A stretch of 40,536 bases of DNA, taken from Nitriliruptorales bacterium (GTDB lineage: Bacteria; Actinomycetota; Nitriliruptoria; Euzebyales; Egibacteraceae). Below the pieces are notes generated by a model, which saw nothing but the letters and a program-made list of their open reading frames with translations, was not told where the DNA came from and ran no database searches. The DNA is taken from contig WHTG01000006.1 in the NCBI GenBank assembly GCA_009377835.1, positions 1 through 40,536 on the forward strand, read 5' to 3'. Both the position numbers and the translations under genes were made by a program. Shown here piece after piece: positions 1 through 8,662 of this stretch. The first letter of the stretch is position 1, and every line of letters starts with the position of its first letter.

Positions 1-74
1 AACGGATGAATGGGCCGCCGCAGATCGCCGTCCTTGTTCGACGTGGCCACGATTCCGATGTCTAGCTGACCCAT
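1..74 (-). CDS. Partial N-terminus, possibly alanine dehydrogenase / NAD(P) transhydrogenase-like
   Basis: Reading leftward from an ATG at 74, 24 codons are open to the window edge. They encode a protein beginning MGQLDIGIVATSNK and continuing to RRPIHP. A GGGAG ribosome-binding site lies about 7 bases upstream, which supports this start. The pattern IGIV-x-TS-x-K, then an R-R-P-x-H-P turn, resembles the first strand and loop of the alanine dehydrogenase / N5-carboxyethylornithine synthase / PntA superfamily, which I recall as typically carrying KE..ERR.P.HP there. The family call is a weak inference from 24 residues; that this is a coding start is better supported. The remainder lies outside the window. 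Confidence 0.5.
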   Translation of the reverse strand, partial: MGQLDIGIVATSNKDGDLRRPIHP

Positions 75-251
75 CTCGGTGCTCCCACTCCATCCTGCTT
101 ACAGTTGTCGTGCCACGTCTCGAGAATGCATACCGGTCAGAAGTAGCAGCGTCCAATTTGCGCGCACGTAACCGCTTCATGACGTCGCCGACAACACACG
201 CGACACCAGCATCGCGTCCGACATCTTCACGCGTCCGAGGCGGTTGCGCCG

Positions 252-648
252 ATGATGATCGAACCTCACCGCTCCGACCCGCACCTCATTGTGCTCCACA
301 CACTGCGCTGCTGCGGCTTCGCATCCATGGAACGACTCGGCGCGGTCATCGCAGCCCTGGTGACCATCGATGTCGAGGATGTGCTCCTGGATGTCGCTGC
401 CCTGGGTCTCGTTAGACACAGCACGGGCGCTCGCTGCCGTCAAGGCCTCGGCCCAACCCGTCTGTGCTCGCCTGGCCGCACGTCTTCACAGGTTCGCCCA
501 CTACGGGTCCCGCCTGGCTTCCGCCCTCGACGGTGCCCGACAGGGCGAGATGGAGCAGGTCGCCGAAAGCCTCGACTCCTGCCACAGCGTCTGGTTCCAA
601 CTGCATGAGGACTTGCTCGTCACGCTGGGCATCAGTCGCGGGGCTTGA
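252..648 (+). pseudogene. Winged-helix-regulator-like gene with internal deletion and frameshift
   Basis: Two halves of one apparent protein lie in different frames. From the ATG at 252, the first frame gives a plausible helical N-terminus (HLIVLHTLRCCGFASMERLG, later EDVLLDVAALGLVRHS) up to about 415. From about 412 the next frame gives a plausible C-terminus (RFAHYGSRLASALDGARQGE ... VWFQLHEDLLVTLGI) ending at 648. From memory, related actinobacterial proteins of roughly 190-200 residues have both segments separated by about 70-80 residues. Here the middle is missing and the frames do not match. A GAGGCGG sequence before the ATG pair at 252 and 255 looks like the original ribosome-binding site. 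The regulator assignment is by resemblance only; the broken state is visible directly. Confidence 0.55.
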
Positions 649-793
649 GGGGAGATTCGCCCCTCTGGGCAGTGGAGCACCGCCCACCAGCTCGCCGGGT
701 CCGCGGGCGGGGCGATCGAGGCGCCCCGCTTCGCGAGGTGTTGGAGCCCACACCAGGAGCGGGGTCGAGGTCACAGATGAGGTGTACGAGCAC

Positions 794-1669
794 TCAGGTC
801 GCAGACGACTGCAGGAAGGCCGTGAGCTCAGTGGCCGTCTCCTCAGGTAGTTCCTCTGCCAAATGGTGGCCACACGGCAAACCCCGTCCTTGAACGTCGT
901 GGGCCCACCGACGCCATACGTCCAGAACATCGAACCACTGTTCGAGCCGGCCGTCTTCGCGGCCCCACAAGACCAGCACTGGGCACTGGATTCGCCGCTC
1001 AGCGCGGCGATCAATCTCATCCTGCTCGCGATCGATCCCGGCTGCGGCGCGGTAGTCCTCGCATATCGCGTGCACAGTGCCAGGCGCGGCGATCGACTGC
1101 CGGTAGTCAGCGACTGCGTCGGGATGGAAAGACGCGGCGTTCCAGCGCGACCCGTAGAACGCTTCCGGGTCCGCAGTGATGATTCTTTCAGGAAGGTCGT
1201 ACGGCTGGGCCAGGAAGTACCAATGCCAGTACGCCAGCCCGAACTCCATGCCCGCATGGCGCCACATTTCGCCGGTCGGCACGATGTCGAGTACCGCTAA
1301 GCGCTGGACTACCTCGGGATGGTCCAAAGCCATGCGGTAGGCCACGCGGCCTCCTCGGTCGTGGCCCACCACTGCGAAGCGGTCAAATCCCAGCTCGCGC
1401 ATGAGCTCGATCTGGACGTGCCCCATCGCTCGTTTCGAGTACGGCTCGTGGTCGGCCGTTGTCGCTGGAGCGGAGCTGCCGCCATACCCCGTGAGATCGG
1501 CGCAGATCACGGTATGCCGCTCGGCGAGAACGGGTGCGACGGCGTGCCACATGACGTGCGTCTGCGGATGACCGTGCAACAGCAGCACGGGCGGGCCGAC
1601 GCCACCGCGCCTGACCCGCAACGAGCCGCCAGCCACTGCAATCGTACTCATTTCAAATCCGTCAAACAT
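794..1669 (-). CDS. Alpha/beta hydrolase, haloacetate (fluoroacetate) dehalogenase type
   Basis: This is a 291-residue alpha/beta hydrolase. The start at 1669 is chosen because family members typically begin MF(D/E)GF, and this one starts MFDGFE with a GGAG about 10 bases upstream. An in-frame ATG at 1738 lacks a ribosome-binding site. The HGHPQTHVMW oxyanion region is at about 32-41. The nucleophile elbow GHDRGGR places Asp104, Arg105 and Arg108 as in fluoroacetate dehalogenases, where two arginines hold the carboxylate. His149-Trp150 matches the His-Trp pair that binds the leaving halide, Tyr206 sits in the CEDYRA motif, and the catalytic His lies in PCGHHLAEE. Expected reaction: hydrolytic dehalogenation of 2-haloacids in the cytoplasm. 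Related epoxide hydrolases share the fold, so the substrate is inferred. It is a single gene with no operon partner. Confidence 0.85.
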   Translation of the reverse strand: MFDGFEMSTIAVAGGSLRVRRGGVGPPVLLLHGHPQTHVMWHAVAPVLAERHTVICADLTGYGGSSAPATTADHEPYSKRAMGHVQIELMRELGFDRFAVVGHDRGGRVAYRMALDHPEVVQRLAVLDIVPTGEMWRHAGMEFGLAYWHWYFLAQPYDLPERIITADPEAFYGSRWNAASFHPDAVADYRQSIAAPGTVHAICEDYRAAAGIDREQDEIDRRAERRIQCPVLVLWGREDGRLEQWFDVLDVWRRWAHDVQGRGLPCGHHLAEELPEETATELTAFLQSSAT

Positions 1670-1874
1670 CTGCTGGCCGCTCCATCGGTGTCCCACAGCC
1701 CTCGCACTCGGACTGTTCATCCATTCAATGTCACCCATTCAGGAGACGGTTGGGCAAGCCCGACCATTCGGGGCGCCAGATGAACGTCCATGCCACGCAA
1801 CCCGGTGAAGGTAACTCAGCGAACCCACGGGCCGGCACCAGCGGTTCGGAGCCGCCGCTGTTCGCTGCTGCGGT

Positions 1875-2019
1875 CTACTCGCCGATAAGCGTTCCGTCTG
1901 GCCCGATGATGAAGTCGGCACAGACAGACGTGGTCACCAAGACCCAGCGCAACGAGCCGTCGTCGGCGCAGGGGTTCGAGCGCCTCCTCCGCCAGGCGCC
2001 GCGCCTCTTCATTGTTCAT
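1875..2019 (-). pseudogene. Remnant of a small gene: N- and C-termini joined out of frame
   Basis: From an ATG at 2019 with GGAGG eight bases upstream, the frame encodes MNNEEARRLAEEALEPL. The neighbouring frame then encodes DDGSLRWVLVTTSVCADFII followed by GPDGTLIGE and a stop at 1875-1877. The combined sequence reads like a small actinobacterial protein of about 100 residues that begins with an EEA-x-x-LAE-x-ALE-x-L helix and ends DF-I-x-PDGT-x-GE. The middle is gone and the join shifts the frame. The function of intact relatives is unknown to me. The homology is recalled, not searched. What is certain is a good start signal, a short open frame and a plausible protein tail in the wrong frame. 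Confidence 0.45.
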
Positions 2020-2132
2020 TTCGACCGCCTCCGCGTCACACCTGGATACGTTGGCGTCCGGTGGAGAATGGGGGGATGCACGTGTGGCAGATGGGGAGGT
2101 CACGACGTGGCCCGCAGGGTCACCGCCTCCCC

Positions 2133-2711
2133 CTACTTGAGGCGACCGAGAAAGCTGAGCACGCGATCGGTCAGCAACCGTGTAGCAGGCTCGTCGTATG
2201 ACGGCAGGCTGTCGTCCGCGAACAGATGCTGTTCGCCTGGGTAGAGGAACAACTCGGCGTTCGTGGCCGTCTCGACAAGGGCGTGGGCCGCGTCAAGGTC
2301 GCCTTCCTCGACAAAGACCTCGTCGGCATCCATCCCGTGTATCTGGACGGGGACGCCTTGGGGCCATGCCCCACCGAACTCCGAGGTCGGGACGCATGCG
2401 CTGACCAACAGGGCACCGGCCGCTCCGGGTCGCGATTGGACCAGCATCTGGGCCGGGAGAACGCCGAGTGAGAACCCGGCGTAGACAAGTCCGCTCGGCA
2501 GCCCTTCGCTCGCGGCTCGGCCGCGCTCGATGATCGCGCCGAACCCAATCTCCTGAGCGAAGGCCACTCCCTGCTCGAGGTCGTCGAAGACCCGCCCCTC
2601 GAACAGGTCCGGGACGTGGACGATGTGACCAGCACGCCTGAGCCTCTCAGCAAACTCGCGCACACCGGCGGTCACACCGTGAGCGTGGTGGAACAACAAC
2701 ACCTCAGCCAT
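2133..2711 (-). CDS. Dienelactone hydrolase family protein
   Basis: A 192-residue alpha/beta hydrolase of the dienelactone hydrolase (DLH) type, beginning MAEVLLFHHAHGVT. The start at 2711 has GGGGAAG upstream and places the first beta-strand at the N-terminus as in DLH; in-frame sequence further upstream is low-complexity. The nucleophile elbow is GFSLG at about 99-103, with serine where classical DLH has cysteine. DADEVF supplies the acid and EQHLFAD the histidine. The length is slightly below the usual 220-240. It is probably a cytoplasmic carboxylic-ester or lactone hydrolase of unknown substrate. It stands alone, with about 110 bases to the remnant on one side and 180 to a membrane protein on the other. 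Confidence 0.82.
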   Translation of the reverse strand: MAEVLLFHHAHGVTAGVREFAERLRRAGHIVHVPDLFEGRVFDDLEQGVAFAQEIGFGAIIERGRAASEGLPSGLVYAGFSLGVLPAQMLVQSRPGAAGALLVSACVPTSEFGGAWPQGVPVQIHGMDADEVFVEEGDLDAAHALVETATNAELFLYPGEQHLFADDSLPSYDEPATRLLTDRVLSFLGRLK

Positions 2712-2893
2712 GACTTCCCCTCTCTGCGATCCCCAGCGACGCCTCCGCGGCGAGCTTCGCCCGAGTTCCCGGCATCCTCTGTCGGGTTCGCGCCCACCTT
2801 TAAGATCCGCCGGCGGAACCAACGCGACCATGTTGGATGGGCAGTCGGTGCAGCATCAATCCGAACTGCCGTTGCTCCCGTGCGTCTTGCTCG

Positions 2894-3610
2894 TCATGTG
2901 CCATCCGTCACAGAGTTGCCGGATCTGTATCCGTCCGCGACGGCCTCCCCAGCTTCGCGACGCCCGGATCGGATCAGGTGGACGGCGGCGGTAAGCGCCG
3001 AGGCCGAGAGTGCGAGGCTCGCGGCCGCTTCCCACCACACCACAGTGTCACTGGAACAGCCGCGCTCGACGACATTGGATTCGGATTCGATGGTCTGCAT
3101 TCCGGTCATGACGCTGGAGTCTCGGTCGATCGTGATCTCACCGGATGCGTCCTTCGTGTAGCAGATGGGATCGTCGTGCACGATCAGCAGTAGGAATGCG
3201 GCGACGATCAGGAGCGGGACGAAGATGGCTACTGCAGGTGATCGTGGTCCGTCGTGCTGGCTTGTCGACAACTTCGCGTAGGCGAGCAGATAGATAAGGC
3301 CTATCGGTCCGAACACGAAGCTGTGCAGCGAGAAGGGGAACACGGTCAAGACCAGCGACGCGACACCTGCTGCGAGCAGCAGTGCGCCTCGACCGCGCAG
3401 CGCCAGCAGGGCCAAGGTCGCGGGGAGAGCGAAGAGGGCGGCGAGCGGGATGGCGCCGAGACGATTGCCGAGCGCACCGTCGCCCAGGACACCGAACACG
3501 AGCACGAGCACGATGGCGCCAAGTTGGACCGCAGCCAATGCCACTACCGCGGTCTTGGCGACGGGACCGACGGTGGCCCCGTCGCTCTCGATGTCGGTTG
3601 GCTGGGCCAT
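2894..3610 (-). CDS. Multi-pass membrane protein of unknown function
   Basis: A 238-residue protein with about six hydrophobic segments: residues 20-43, 52-70, 73-91, 94-112, 125-145 and 195-214. Between the last two lies a hydrophilic loop with two cysteines (DPICYTKD and VERGCSSD), which could form a disulfide if extracytoplasmic. The N-terminal 18 residues are polar and the C-terminal tail is basic. I do not recognise the family. The long apolar helices and normal GC-rich codon use support coding. It lies 175 bases downstream of the GGDEF-EAL gene, on the same strand, and is probably transcribed separately. No function should be assigned. Confidence 0.7.
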   Translation of the reverse strand: MAQPTDIESDGATVGPVAKTAVVALAAVQLGAIVLVLVFGVLGDGALGNRLGAIPLAALFALPATLALLALRGRGALLLAAGVASLVLTVFPFSLHSFVFGPIGLIYLLAYAKLSTSQHDGPRSPAVAIFVPLLIVAAFLLLIVHDDPICYTKDASGEITIDRDSSVMTGMQTIESESNVVERGCSSDTVVWWEAAASLALSASALTAAVHLIRSGRREAGEAVADGYRSGNSVTDGT

Positions 3611-3725
3611 GTGGATAATCGTGCCCTCTGGGCAGCTCAGCTTCCATTGCGGTCCTCAGGCTGACACTCGACGCGCAGTCCACAAGCCTGCGGCTTCCGG
3701 GTTAGCGGTCCGCCACCGGCTGTGT

Positions 3726-3740
3726 CCGCTGATTCAGCGG
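3726..3740. repeat. 15-bp palindrome between two minus-strand genes
   Basis: CCGCTGA, a single T, then TCAGCGG form a perfect 7-bp inverted repeat. It lies in the 175-base gap between the GGDEF-EAL gene end and the membrane-protein gene start. As RNA it would fold to a 6-bp stem with a three-base loop. No U-run follows on the minus strand, so an intrinsic terminator is unlikely. A protein-binding site for the membrane-protein gene is possible. Confidence 0.3.
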
Positions 3741-3785
3741 GATGTTCGATTCTTCGCTTCTCGATCGCCGGGTGAAAATGCGCGC

Positions 3786-6467
3786 CTACACGTCCTCGTC
3801 CACGTGATGGGCGAGGCTTGTCGAGCCCCACGGCGGTCCACCGGGTGTCAACGCCGGTGCGGGTGATGACTGTCGTTCGGGACGGTTCACCACCCAGGAA
3901 GCGCGTGGCGGAAGCGCGTGGCCGTTCGATGCCGGCCTGACGGCCCGAAGCATCTCCTCCATCATGGCCGCGGACAGCGCTTCGGAGAAGTGGTGGCCTT
4001 GCACGACATCGCATCCGAGCTGGCGGAGCAACGCCAGCTGCTCCGGAGTCTCGACGCCTTCCGCCACAACGGTCAGGTCCACCGCATGCGCCAGATCCAC
4101 GATTCCGGCAACCAAAGCACGGTCCCGGGGAACCGGGCCCAGGCGCGCGATGAAAGACCGATCGAGCTTGAGGACGTCCACCGGGAGTGTGTGCAGGTAG
4201 CTGAGTGACGAGAACCCGGTCCCAAAGTCGTCAAGCGCGATCCGGATACCGAGGTTGCGTAGGCGTGCCAGCACGTCGTGTGCCTCGCCGGAGTCGCTGA
4301 CCAGGGCAGTTTCTGTGACTTCGAGGCATATCAAGTGTGGACTGATCCCCGAGGACATGATCGCGGCCGCGATCTCCTTTTCCAGGTCTGGGTGCGACAA
4401 CTGGTGGGGTGACAGGTTGATGGACATGTACATGTCGGGATCGGCGTCGTTTTCGGCGGACCATCGGGCGAGCTGCCGGCACGCGGTCTGGATGACCCAC
4501 GTGCCAATCGGCACGACCAGTCCTGTCTCCTCCGCAAGACGGATGAACTCCGAGGGAGATACGAGCCCACGATCGGGATGCTCCCATCGGACCAGCGCCT
4601 CGACTCCGACAACGCGGTCATCCAGGAGGCGTACGTTGGGCTGGTAGTGGACACGGAACTGGTTCAGCTCCAGGGCACCGCGCAGGTCGTTCTCCATCTC
4701 CAGACGTGCCAGCGCCTGTTCACGCATTCGCCTGTCGAACAGCATGCATTGGGCGCGCCCGCGGCTTTTGGCCGCATACATCGCCGCGTCGGCGTCCCGT
4801 AGCACGCCCGCTGCATCCTCCGCCCCGCTGTTCGCCAGCGCGACGCCAATACTCGCCGTGACGAATACAGTGTCACCGCGCAGCGAAAACGGCGTTTCGA
4901 GCGTGGCGGCCACGCGCTGCGCGATGGCGAGAGCCTCGGCGGGCTCACTGACATTCTGGCAGAGGACGACGAACTCGTCGCCGCCAAAGCGCGCCGCGAT
5001 ATCGCCCGGCCGTAGTCCGCCCTTGATGCGTTCGGCGACGGACATGAGCAGGAGGTCGCCGGCGTCATGACCGAGTGAGTCGTTGATGACCTTGAAGCGG
5101 TCGAGGTCCATGAAGATCGCCGCGACGTTCGCCGATGTGACGTCCGACGCGGCGCGGGCGTGCTCGAGCCGGTCGAGCAGGACCGAGCGATTCGCGAGGC
5201 CCGTCAAAGGATCGTGCAGCGCCTGCACACGCATCGCGTCGAACAACTGCGTGTTGTGGACCGCGGCGCTGACGTGGTTGGCGAAGGTGGTCAGTATCTG
5301 CATACGTCTGGCGGGTATCCGCGCCTCGCCCCGAAACCCGATACGAAGTGCGCCGGCGCATTCGCCTTGCACGAGCAGCGGTGCAACTGCACATGTGCCG
5401 AGCGAAAGCTCCCCGAGTTCGGCCCGCTGGGCCGTCGGCGCCGTGCGACGCACGATGACGAATGGTTCCCGTTCGGCGAGCACGCGCCCCCAGAACGGAT
5501 TCTGCGGACGCAGCAGGATCTCGTTGGGTTCGCTGCTGCCAGATTCGGCAGACCAACGGTAGACCATCGCCGAGGAGGCCGACTCGCTGTCGACCAGCAT
5601 CAACTCGACGAAGTCCGCGCCGAACAGTGATGGCGTTCTCTCCATGACAACACGTGCAACGCCGGCGGCCCCCAGGAGTTGTCCCGAGGCGTCCTGCAAC
5701 ACGTTCCAGAGGTCGCGTTCGTGCATTGCGTGCAGATAGCTCCAGTACACGAGGTACAGCAGCCCCAGCAACACCGGCATGACGAGCAAAGCCAGCGGAT
5801 TCGACTCGCCGAAGATGACCAGCAGGATCCCCACGCCTGTGTTGCCGGCCCACACGATGAGGCTGAGCAGCAGCCCCTTGCCGTACACGTCGCGGAAGCG
5901 GAAACCCTGCGTCGACGCGACCGCCGAGGACATCGTCACCGTGTTCCACAGGAGGAACACGAAGGCTGCGGCAGCGAGGCCACTGCAACGTGTGAGGATC
6001 TGCTGACTGTTGCCCACGATGACGGCGTAGACCATGGCAGCGAGCAGGACCCCACTGGCCGAGGCCATCGCGTTGAAGGCCACCTTGAGCAGCGGACGCC
6101 GGGCGGCCAGGTGTGCGACGGCGACAGCGCACGGCGCAAGCACGGTGAGCCATGGCAGCGGCAGTAGCACGAGTGACACGACAAGTGCCATCTCCGACAG
6201 GGTGTAGGAGTGGTGGTCCCGGCCGAATCGGATCCGCAGCAGTGGCACGTCGCCGACAGCGAGTAGCACCAGGGTCACGACCAGGCGCCAGGCCTGAGGG
6301 GCTGGTGACCTGCCGGCGCCCGGAGCGGCGACGGCTATCGCGACGAGGCCGAGCACGATGACCGTCGCGATCGGCCACGGCGCGCCACGGAACATCCGCG
6401 ACGGATGAGCCGTCGCATCCCGACCGGGCGCCACAACGACGGCCGCAGTTGCCGGTGTAGCCGTCAC
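3786..6467 (-). CDS. Membrane-anchored GAF-GGDEF-EAL cyclic-di-GMP enzyme
   Basis: An 893-residue protein. Hydrophobic segments occupy about 32-245 (seven to eight helices, a MASE-like input region). A GAF-like domain follows (about 262-405), then GGDEF (about 417-580) and EAL (about 590-850). The cyclase motif is RFGGDEF at 493-499, with an RxxD product-inhibition site (RPGD, 486-489) five residues before it. The EAL domain keeps EALVRW (Glu623), the NLSP Asn, the LEVTET Glu, DDFGTGFSS, KLDRSF, VAEGVET and QG. Both activities therefore look intact: synthesis and hydrolysis of c-di-GMP at the inner face of the membrane. The start codon overlaps the stop of the upstream subtilase gene (ATGA, 6464-6467), so the two are translationally coupled. 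The signal sensed is unknown. Confidence 0.93.
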   Translation of the reverse strand: MTATPATAAVVVAPGRDATAHPSRMFRGAPWPIATVIVLGLVAIAVAAPGAGRSPAPQAWRLVVTLVLLAVGDVPLLRIRFGRDHHSYTLSEMALVVSLVLLPLPWLTVLAPCAVAVAHLAARRPLLKVAFNAMASASGVLLAAMVYAVIVGNSQQILTRCSGLAAAAFVFLLWNTVTMSSAVASTQGFRFRDVYGKGLLLSLIVWAGNTGVGILLVIFGESNPLALLVMPVLLGLLYLVYWSYLHAMHERDLWNVLQDASGQLLGAAGVARVVMERTPSLFGADFVELMLVDSESASSAMVYRWSAESGSSEPNEILLRPQNPFWGRVLAEREPFVIVRRTAPTAQRAELGELSLGTCAVAPLLVQGECAGALRIGFRGEARIPARRMQILTTFANHVSAAVHNTQLFDAMRVQALHDPLTGLANRSVLLDRLEHARAASDVTSANVAAIFMDLDRFKVINDSLGHDAGDLLLMSVAERIKGGLRPGDIAARFGGDEFVVLCQNVSEPAEALAIAQRVAATLETPFSLRGDTVFVTASIGVALANSGAEDAAGVLRDADAAMYAAKSRGRAQCMLFDRRMREQALARLEMENDLRGALELNQFRVHYQPNVRLLDDRVVGVEALVRWEHPDRGLVSPSEFIRLAEETGLVVPIGTWVIQTACRQLARWSAENDADPDMYMSINLSPHQLSHPDLEKEIAAAIMSSGISPHLICLEVTETALVSDSGEAHDVLARLRNLGIRIALDDFGTGFSSLSYLHTLPVDVLKLDRSFIARLGPVPRDRALVAGIVDLAHAVDLTVVAEGVETPEQLALLRQLGCDVVQGHHFSEALSAAMMEEMLRAVRPASNGHALPPRASWVVNRPERQSSPAPALTPGGPPWGSTSLAHHVDEDV

Positions 6468-8440
6468 CTGGCGCCGACCGCCCCTGTTTCCGGCCGTGCC
6501 CGTGACGGACTGTGCTCCGGGATGGCCTGAGGCACGTCATTCGGCTTTCCCCGTGGTTCCGCCCGCTCTCCGGGCAGCTTGCTGCCTGGGGGCGGTCGGT
6601 TACCCCAGAAGGCCGTCAGGAACGCGTCCCCGCCATAGACGCTCGTCGGCGACTCGTCAGCTTCTTCGTACTCGGCTGAAGACCACTGCGAGCCGGTCCA
6701 CGCCACCCCTGACCACGTCGACCCGGTCCATGCGACGCCTGACCACTTCGACTCCGTCCAGGCGACGCCGGTCCAGGCGACGCCGGTCCAGGCGACGCCG
6801 GTCCACGTCCCTCCCGTCCACGCCACGCCGTTCCAGGCGGCGCTACTCCATGAGGAATGGGGCCAATGCTGACCTGTCCACGCCTCATCGGTCCAGGCGA
6901 CGCCGGTCCACGCGTCGGGGTCCCATGGCTCGCAGCGAACGTCGATCTCGCCCTGGATGATTTCGGGCGTGCCGTCGCCGTCACAGTCGCTTGCGACGAT
7001 CATGTCCCCACGGCTCGCATCGATCAGGCCGCGTCCTGTCGCCGTCGACGTCTGCCACTGGGCAGGTCCCGGCGCAGCGCTCAGGGCCGCGTCCACTCGA
7101 ACGCGCCCAGCGCCCTGGACGTCCGTGCCGGTATCGGCGATGGGACTCGCGGTGCGAGTCAGCACCCTCTTCACCTGGTCCGGCGTGAGTGACGGGTTGT
7201 GTTCGATGAGGAGCGCAGCGAGGCCCGAGACGACCGCTGTGGCCTGGGATGTCCCGCTGCCCTTGATGTAAGTCGGTGAGATCAGCGCCTTGGGGTTGTT
7301 CGCCTCGACGTCCGAGCCGTGGGAGCGCACCGCGACGAGCGAGCGTCCCGGCGCCACGATGTCCGGCTTGTGCAGGCCTGCGCCTGTCGGGCCTCTTGAA
7401 GACCACGCTGAGATCGAGTCGTCGGCCGGGTCTCGGTTGGACTTGTCGTCGTACGAGCCGACCGTCACGACCATCGGATCGTCGCCTGGCTTCGTAACCG
7501 TGTTCGACCGGGGGCCCGAATTGCCGGCTGCCGTGACGACGACGATGCCCTCCTGCCACAGTCGCTGCACTGCGTAGTTGAGCGGATCCAACGCGGTGTC
7601 CTGAGCCGATCGTGTTCCCCACGACAGGTTCAGGACCCGGAGGTTGTACTGGTCCTTGTAGGCGGCCACCCAGTGCATCGCCTGGAGCATCGTGGAGACG
7701 TCCACAGCCCCGTTGCGCCCTGCGACCTTGATGGACACGATCGTCGACTCCGGCGCAACTCCGTGGAAACCGCCGGCGGCTCGAGTGTGGGAATCGGCAC
7801 CGCTGCCGCCGATGATCCCCGCCATCACGGTGCCGTGTCCGTACGTGTCGACGACACTGCCTTCACCGGACAGGTCCGGCCCGTGCATCAGGCGGCCGGC
7901 CAGGTCGTTCGTGGGCGAGACACCGGTGTCGATGACCGCGACGCCGACGCCACCCCCGAATGTGCCCTGCTCCCAAGCGGTGGTGGCACCGGATGTGCGA
8001 GCGAAGTTTGACGCGGTGGTGCTGTCGCCGTAGCCGTGGTCTGCGAACCTCGCGCGCGAGTTCGGCGTGACGGCGCGCACAGCTGCGCTTGCCGCGACGC
8101 GCTCGAGTGCCTCGCGGGGAAGTGTCGCCTCGAACCCGTCTACCAGCGGCAGGGGGACGTCAACCCGCCCGTCGGCCTGGAGGACTGCTTGCCGGGCCGT
8201 GGCGATGTGGCCCGGGACCGCTTGGACGATCACCGAGGTGTTCGCCCCTTGCCTATGGCCGTCGCCCGCGCTTTTACGCGGAATGGCATCTGCGCTAGCG
8301 GCGCGCTGGATTGGCCAGGGATCTCCCGGTGCCAGAATTATGCCCAGCAGCGTCACCGCGATCGCAACGGCAAAGCCCTTTCTGAGCAGCTTTCCGACGG
8401 TCGCCCGACGCGCTGACTGCGGCCCTGAATTGATCTGCAC
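6464..8440 (-). CDS. Secreted subtilisin-family (S8) protease with tryptophan-pentad tail
   Basis: A GTG at 8440 with GGGAAC about 8 bases upstream gives a 658-residue protein with a basic n-region, a hydrophobic helix and ASADA, a normal signal peptide. An in-frame ATG at 8533 would add 31 non-signal-like residues and has no ribosome-binding site. An I9-like propeptide follows, then the S8 domain with Asp171 (VIDTG), His202 (YGHGT), oxyanion Asn307 (AAGNSG) and Ser398 (GSGTSQA). After the P-domain-free catalytic region comes an EF-hand-like DCDGDGTPE, then a repeat region with a Trp every fifth residue, then a Pro/Glu/Arg-rich tail. It is predicted to be an exported serine endopeptidase. The pentad tail may bind polysaccharide or assemble laterally, which is my inference. 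It shares an operon with the c-di-GMP enzyme. Confidence 0.92.
   Translation of the reverse strand: MQINSGPQSARRATVGKLLRKGFAVAIAVTLLGIILAPGDPWPIQRAASADAIPRKSAGDGHRQGANTSVIVQAVPGHIATARQAVLQADGRVDVPLPLVDGFEATLPREALERVAASAAVRAVTPNSRARFADHGYGDSTTASNFARTSGATTAWEQGTFGGGVGVAVIDTGVSPTNDLAGRLMHGPDLSGEGSVVDTYGHGTVMAGIIGGSGADSHTRAAGGFHGVAPESTIVSIKVAGRNGAVDVSTMLQAMHWVAAYKDQYNLRVLNLSWGTRSAQDTALDPLNYAVQRLWQEGIVVVTAAGNSGPRSNTVTKPGDDPMVVTVGSYDDKSNRDPADDSISAWSSRGPTGAGLHKPDIVAPGRSLVAVRSHGSDVEANNPKALISPTYIKGSGTSQATAVVSGLAALLIEHNPSLTPDQVKRVLTRTASPIADTGTDVQGAGRVRVDAALSAAPGPAQWQTSTATGRGLIDASRGDMIVASDCDGDGTPEIIQGEIDVRCEPWDPDAWTGVAWTDEAWTGQHWPHSSWSSAAWNGVAWTGGTWTGVAWTGVAWTGVAWTESKWSGVAWTGSTWSGVAWTGSQWSSAEYEEADESPTSVYGGDAFLTAFWGNRPPPGSKLPGERAEPRGKPNDVPQAIPEHSPSRARPETGAVGAR
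6683..6925 (-). repeat. Pentapeptide (W-x4) repeat region with 15-bp tandem DNA units
   Basis: Within the subtilase gene, 17 tryptophans are spaced exactly five residues apart without a break, in the pattern W-(T/S)-G-V-A and variants. At DNA level the unit is 15 bp. Three adjacent copies at 6756-6770, 6771-6785 and 6786-6800 are identical and the rest diverge. The reading frame is kept throughout, so copy number can change by slippage without a frameshift. Confidence 0.9.
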
Positions 8441-8662
8441 GTTATCCGTTCCCGCAATGGCGCTACGGGGAGTAACACCAGGCGCATCTAGCGTGAAGCA
8501 CGGAGGATCGCACCGCCGCGCCCGGCGCCCCATAGCTAAAAAGGACCATTTGCGAGCAACGTGACATACTCACACGTCGGGTCACCGCCGTTCCGCGCTG
8601 CTGGCGCCGGGGGAAACTCGCCAGGTCATCGAGCTGCCGCGCCACCGGGTCGCGGTCTCGGA

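Noticed and set aside
647-665. GAGGGG...CCCCTC hairpin after the first pseudogene, as a terminator
   Set aside because: The stem is only 6 bp, overlaps the stop codon and has no T-run after it.
6756-6800. Short tandem repeats that might be a minisatellite or CRISPR-like array
   Set aside because: The 15-bp units are in frame within the subtilase and encode the GVAWT pentad; there are no spacers.
8441-8662. Possible riboswitch in the leader of the subtilase gene
   Set aside because: The region is GC-rich but I could match no known riboswitch core and found no clear terminator stem.
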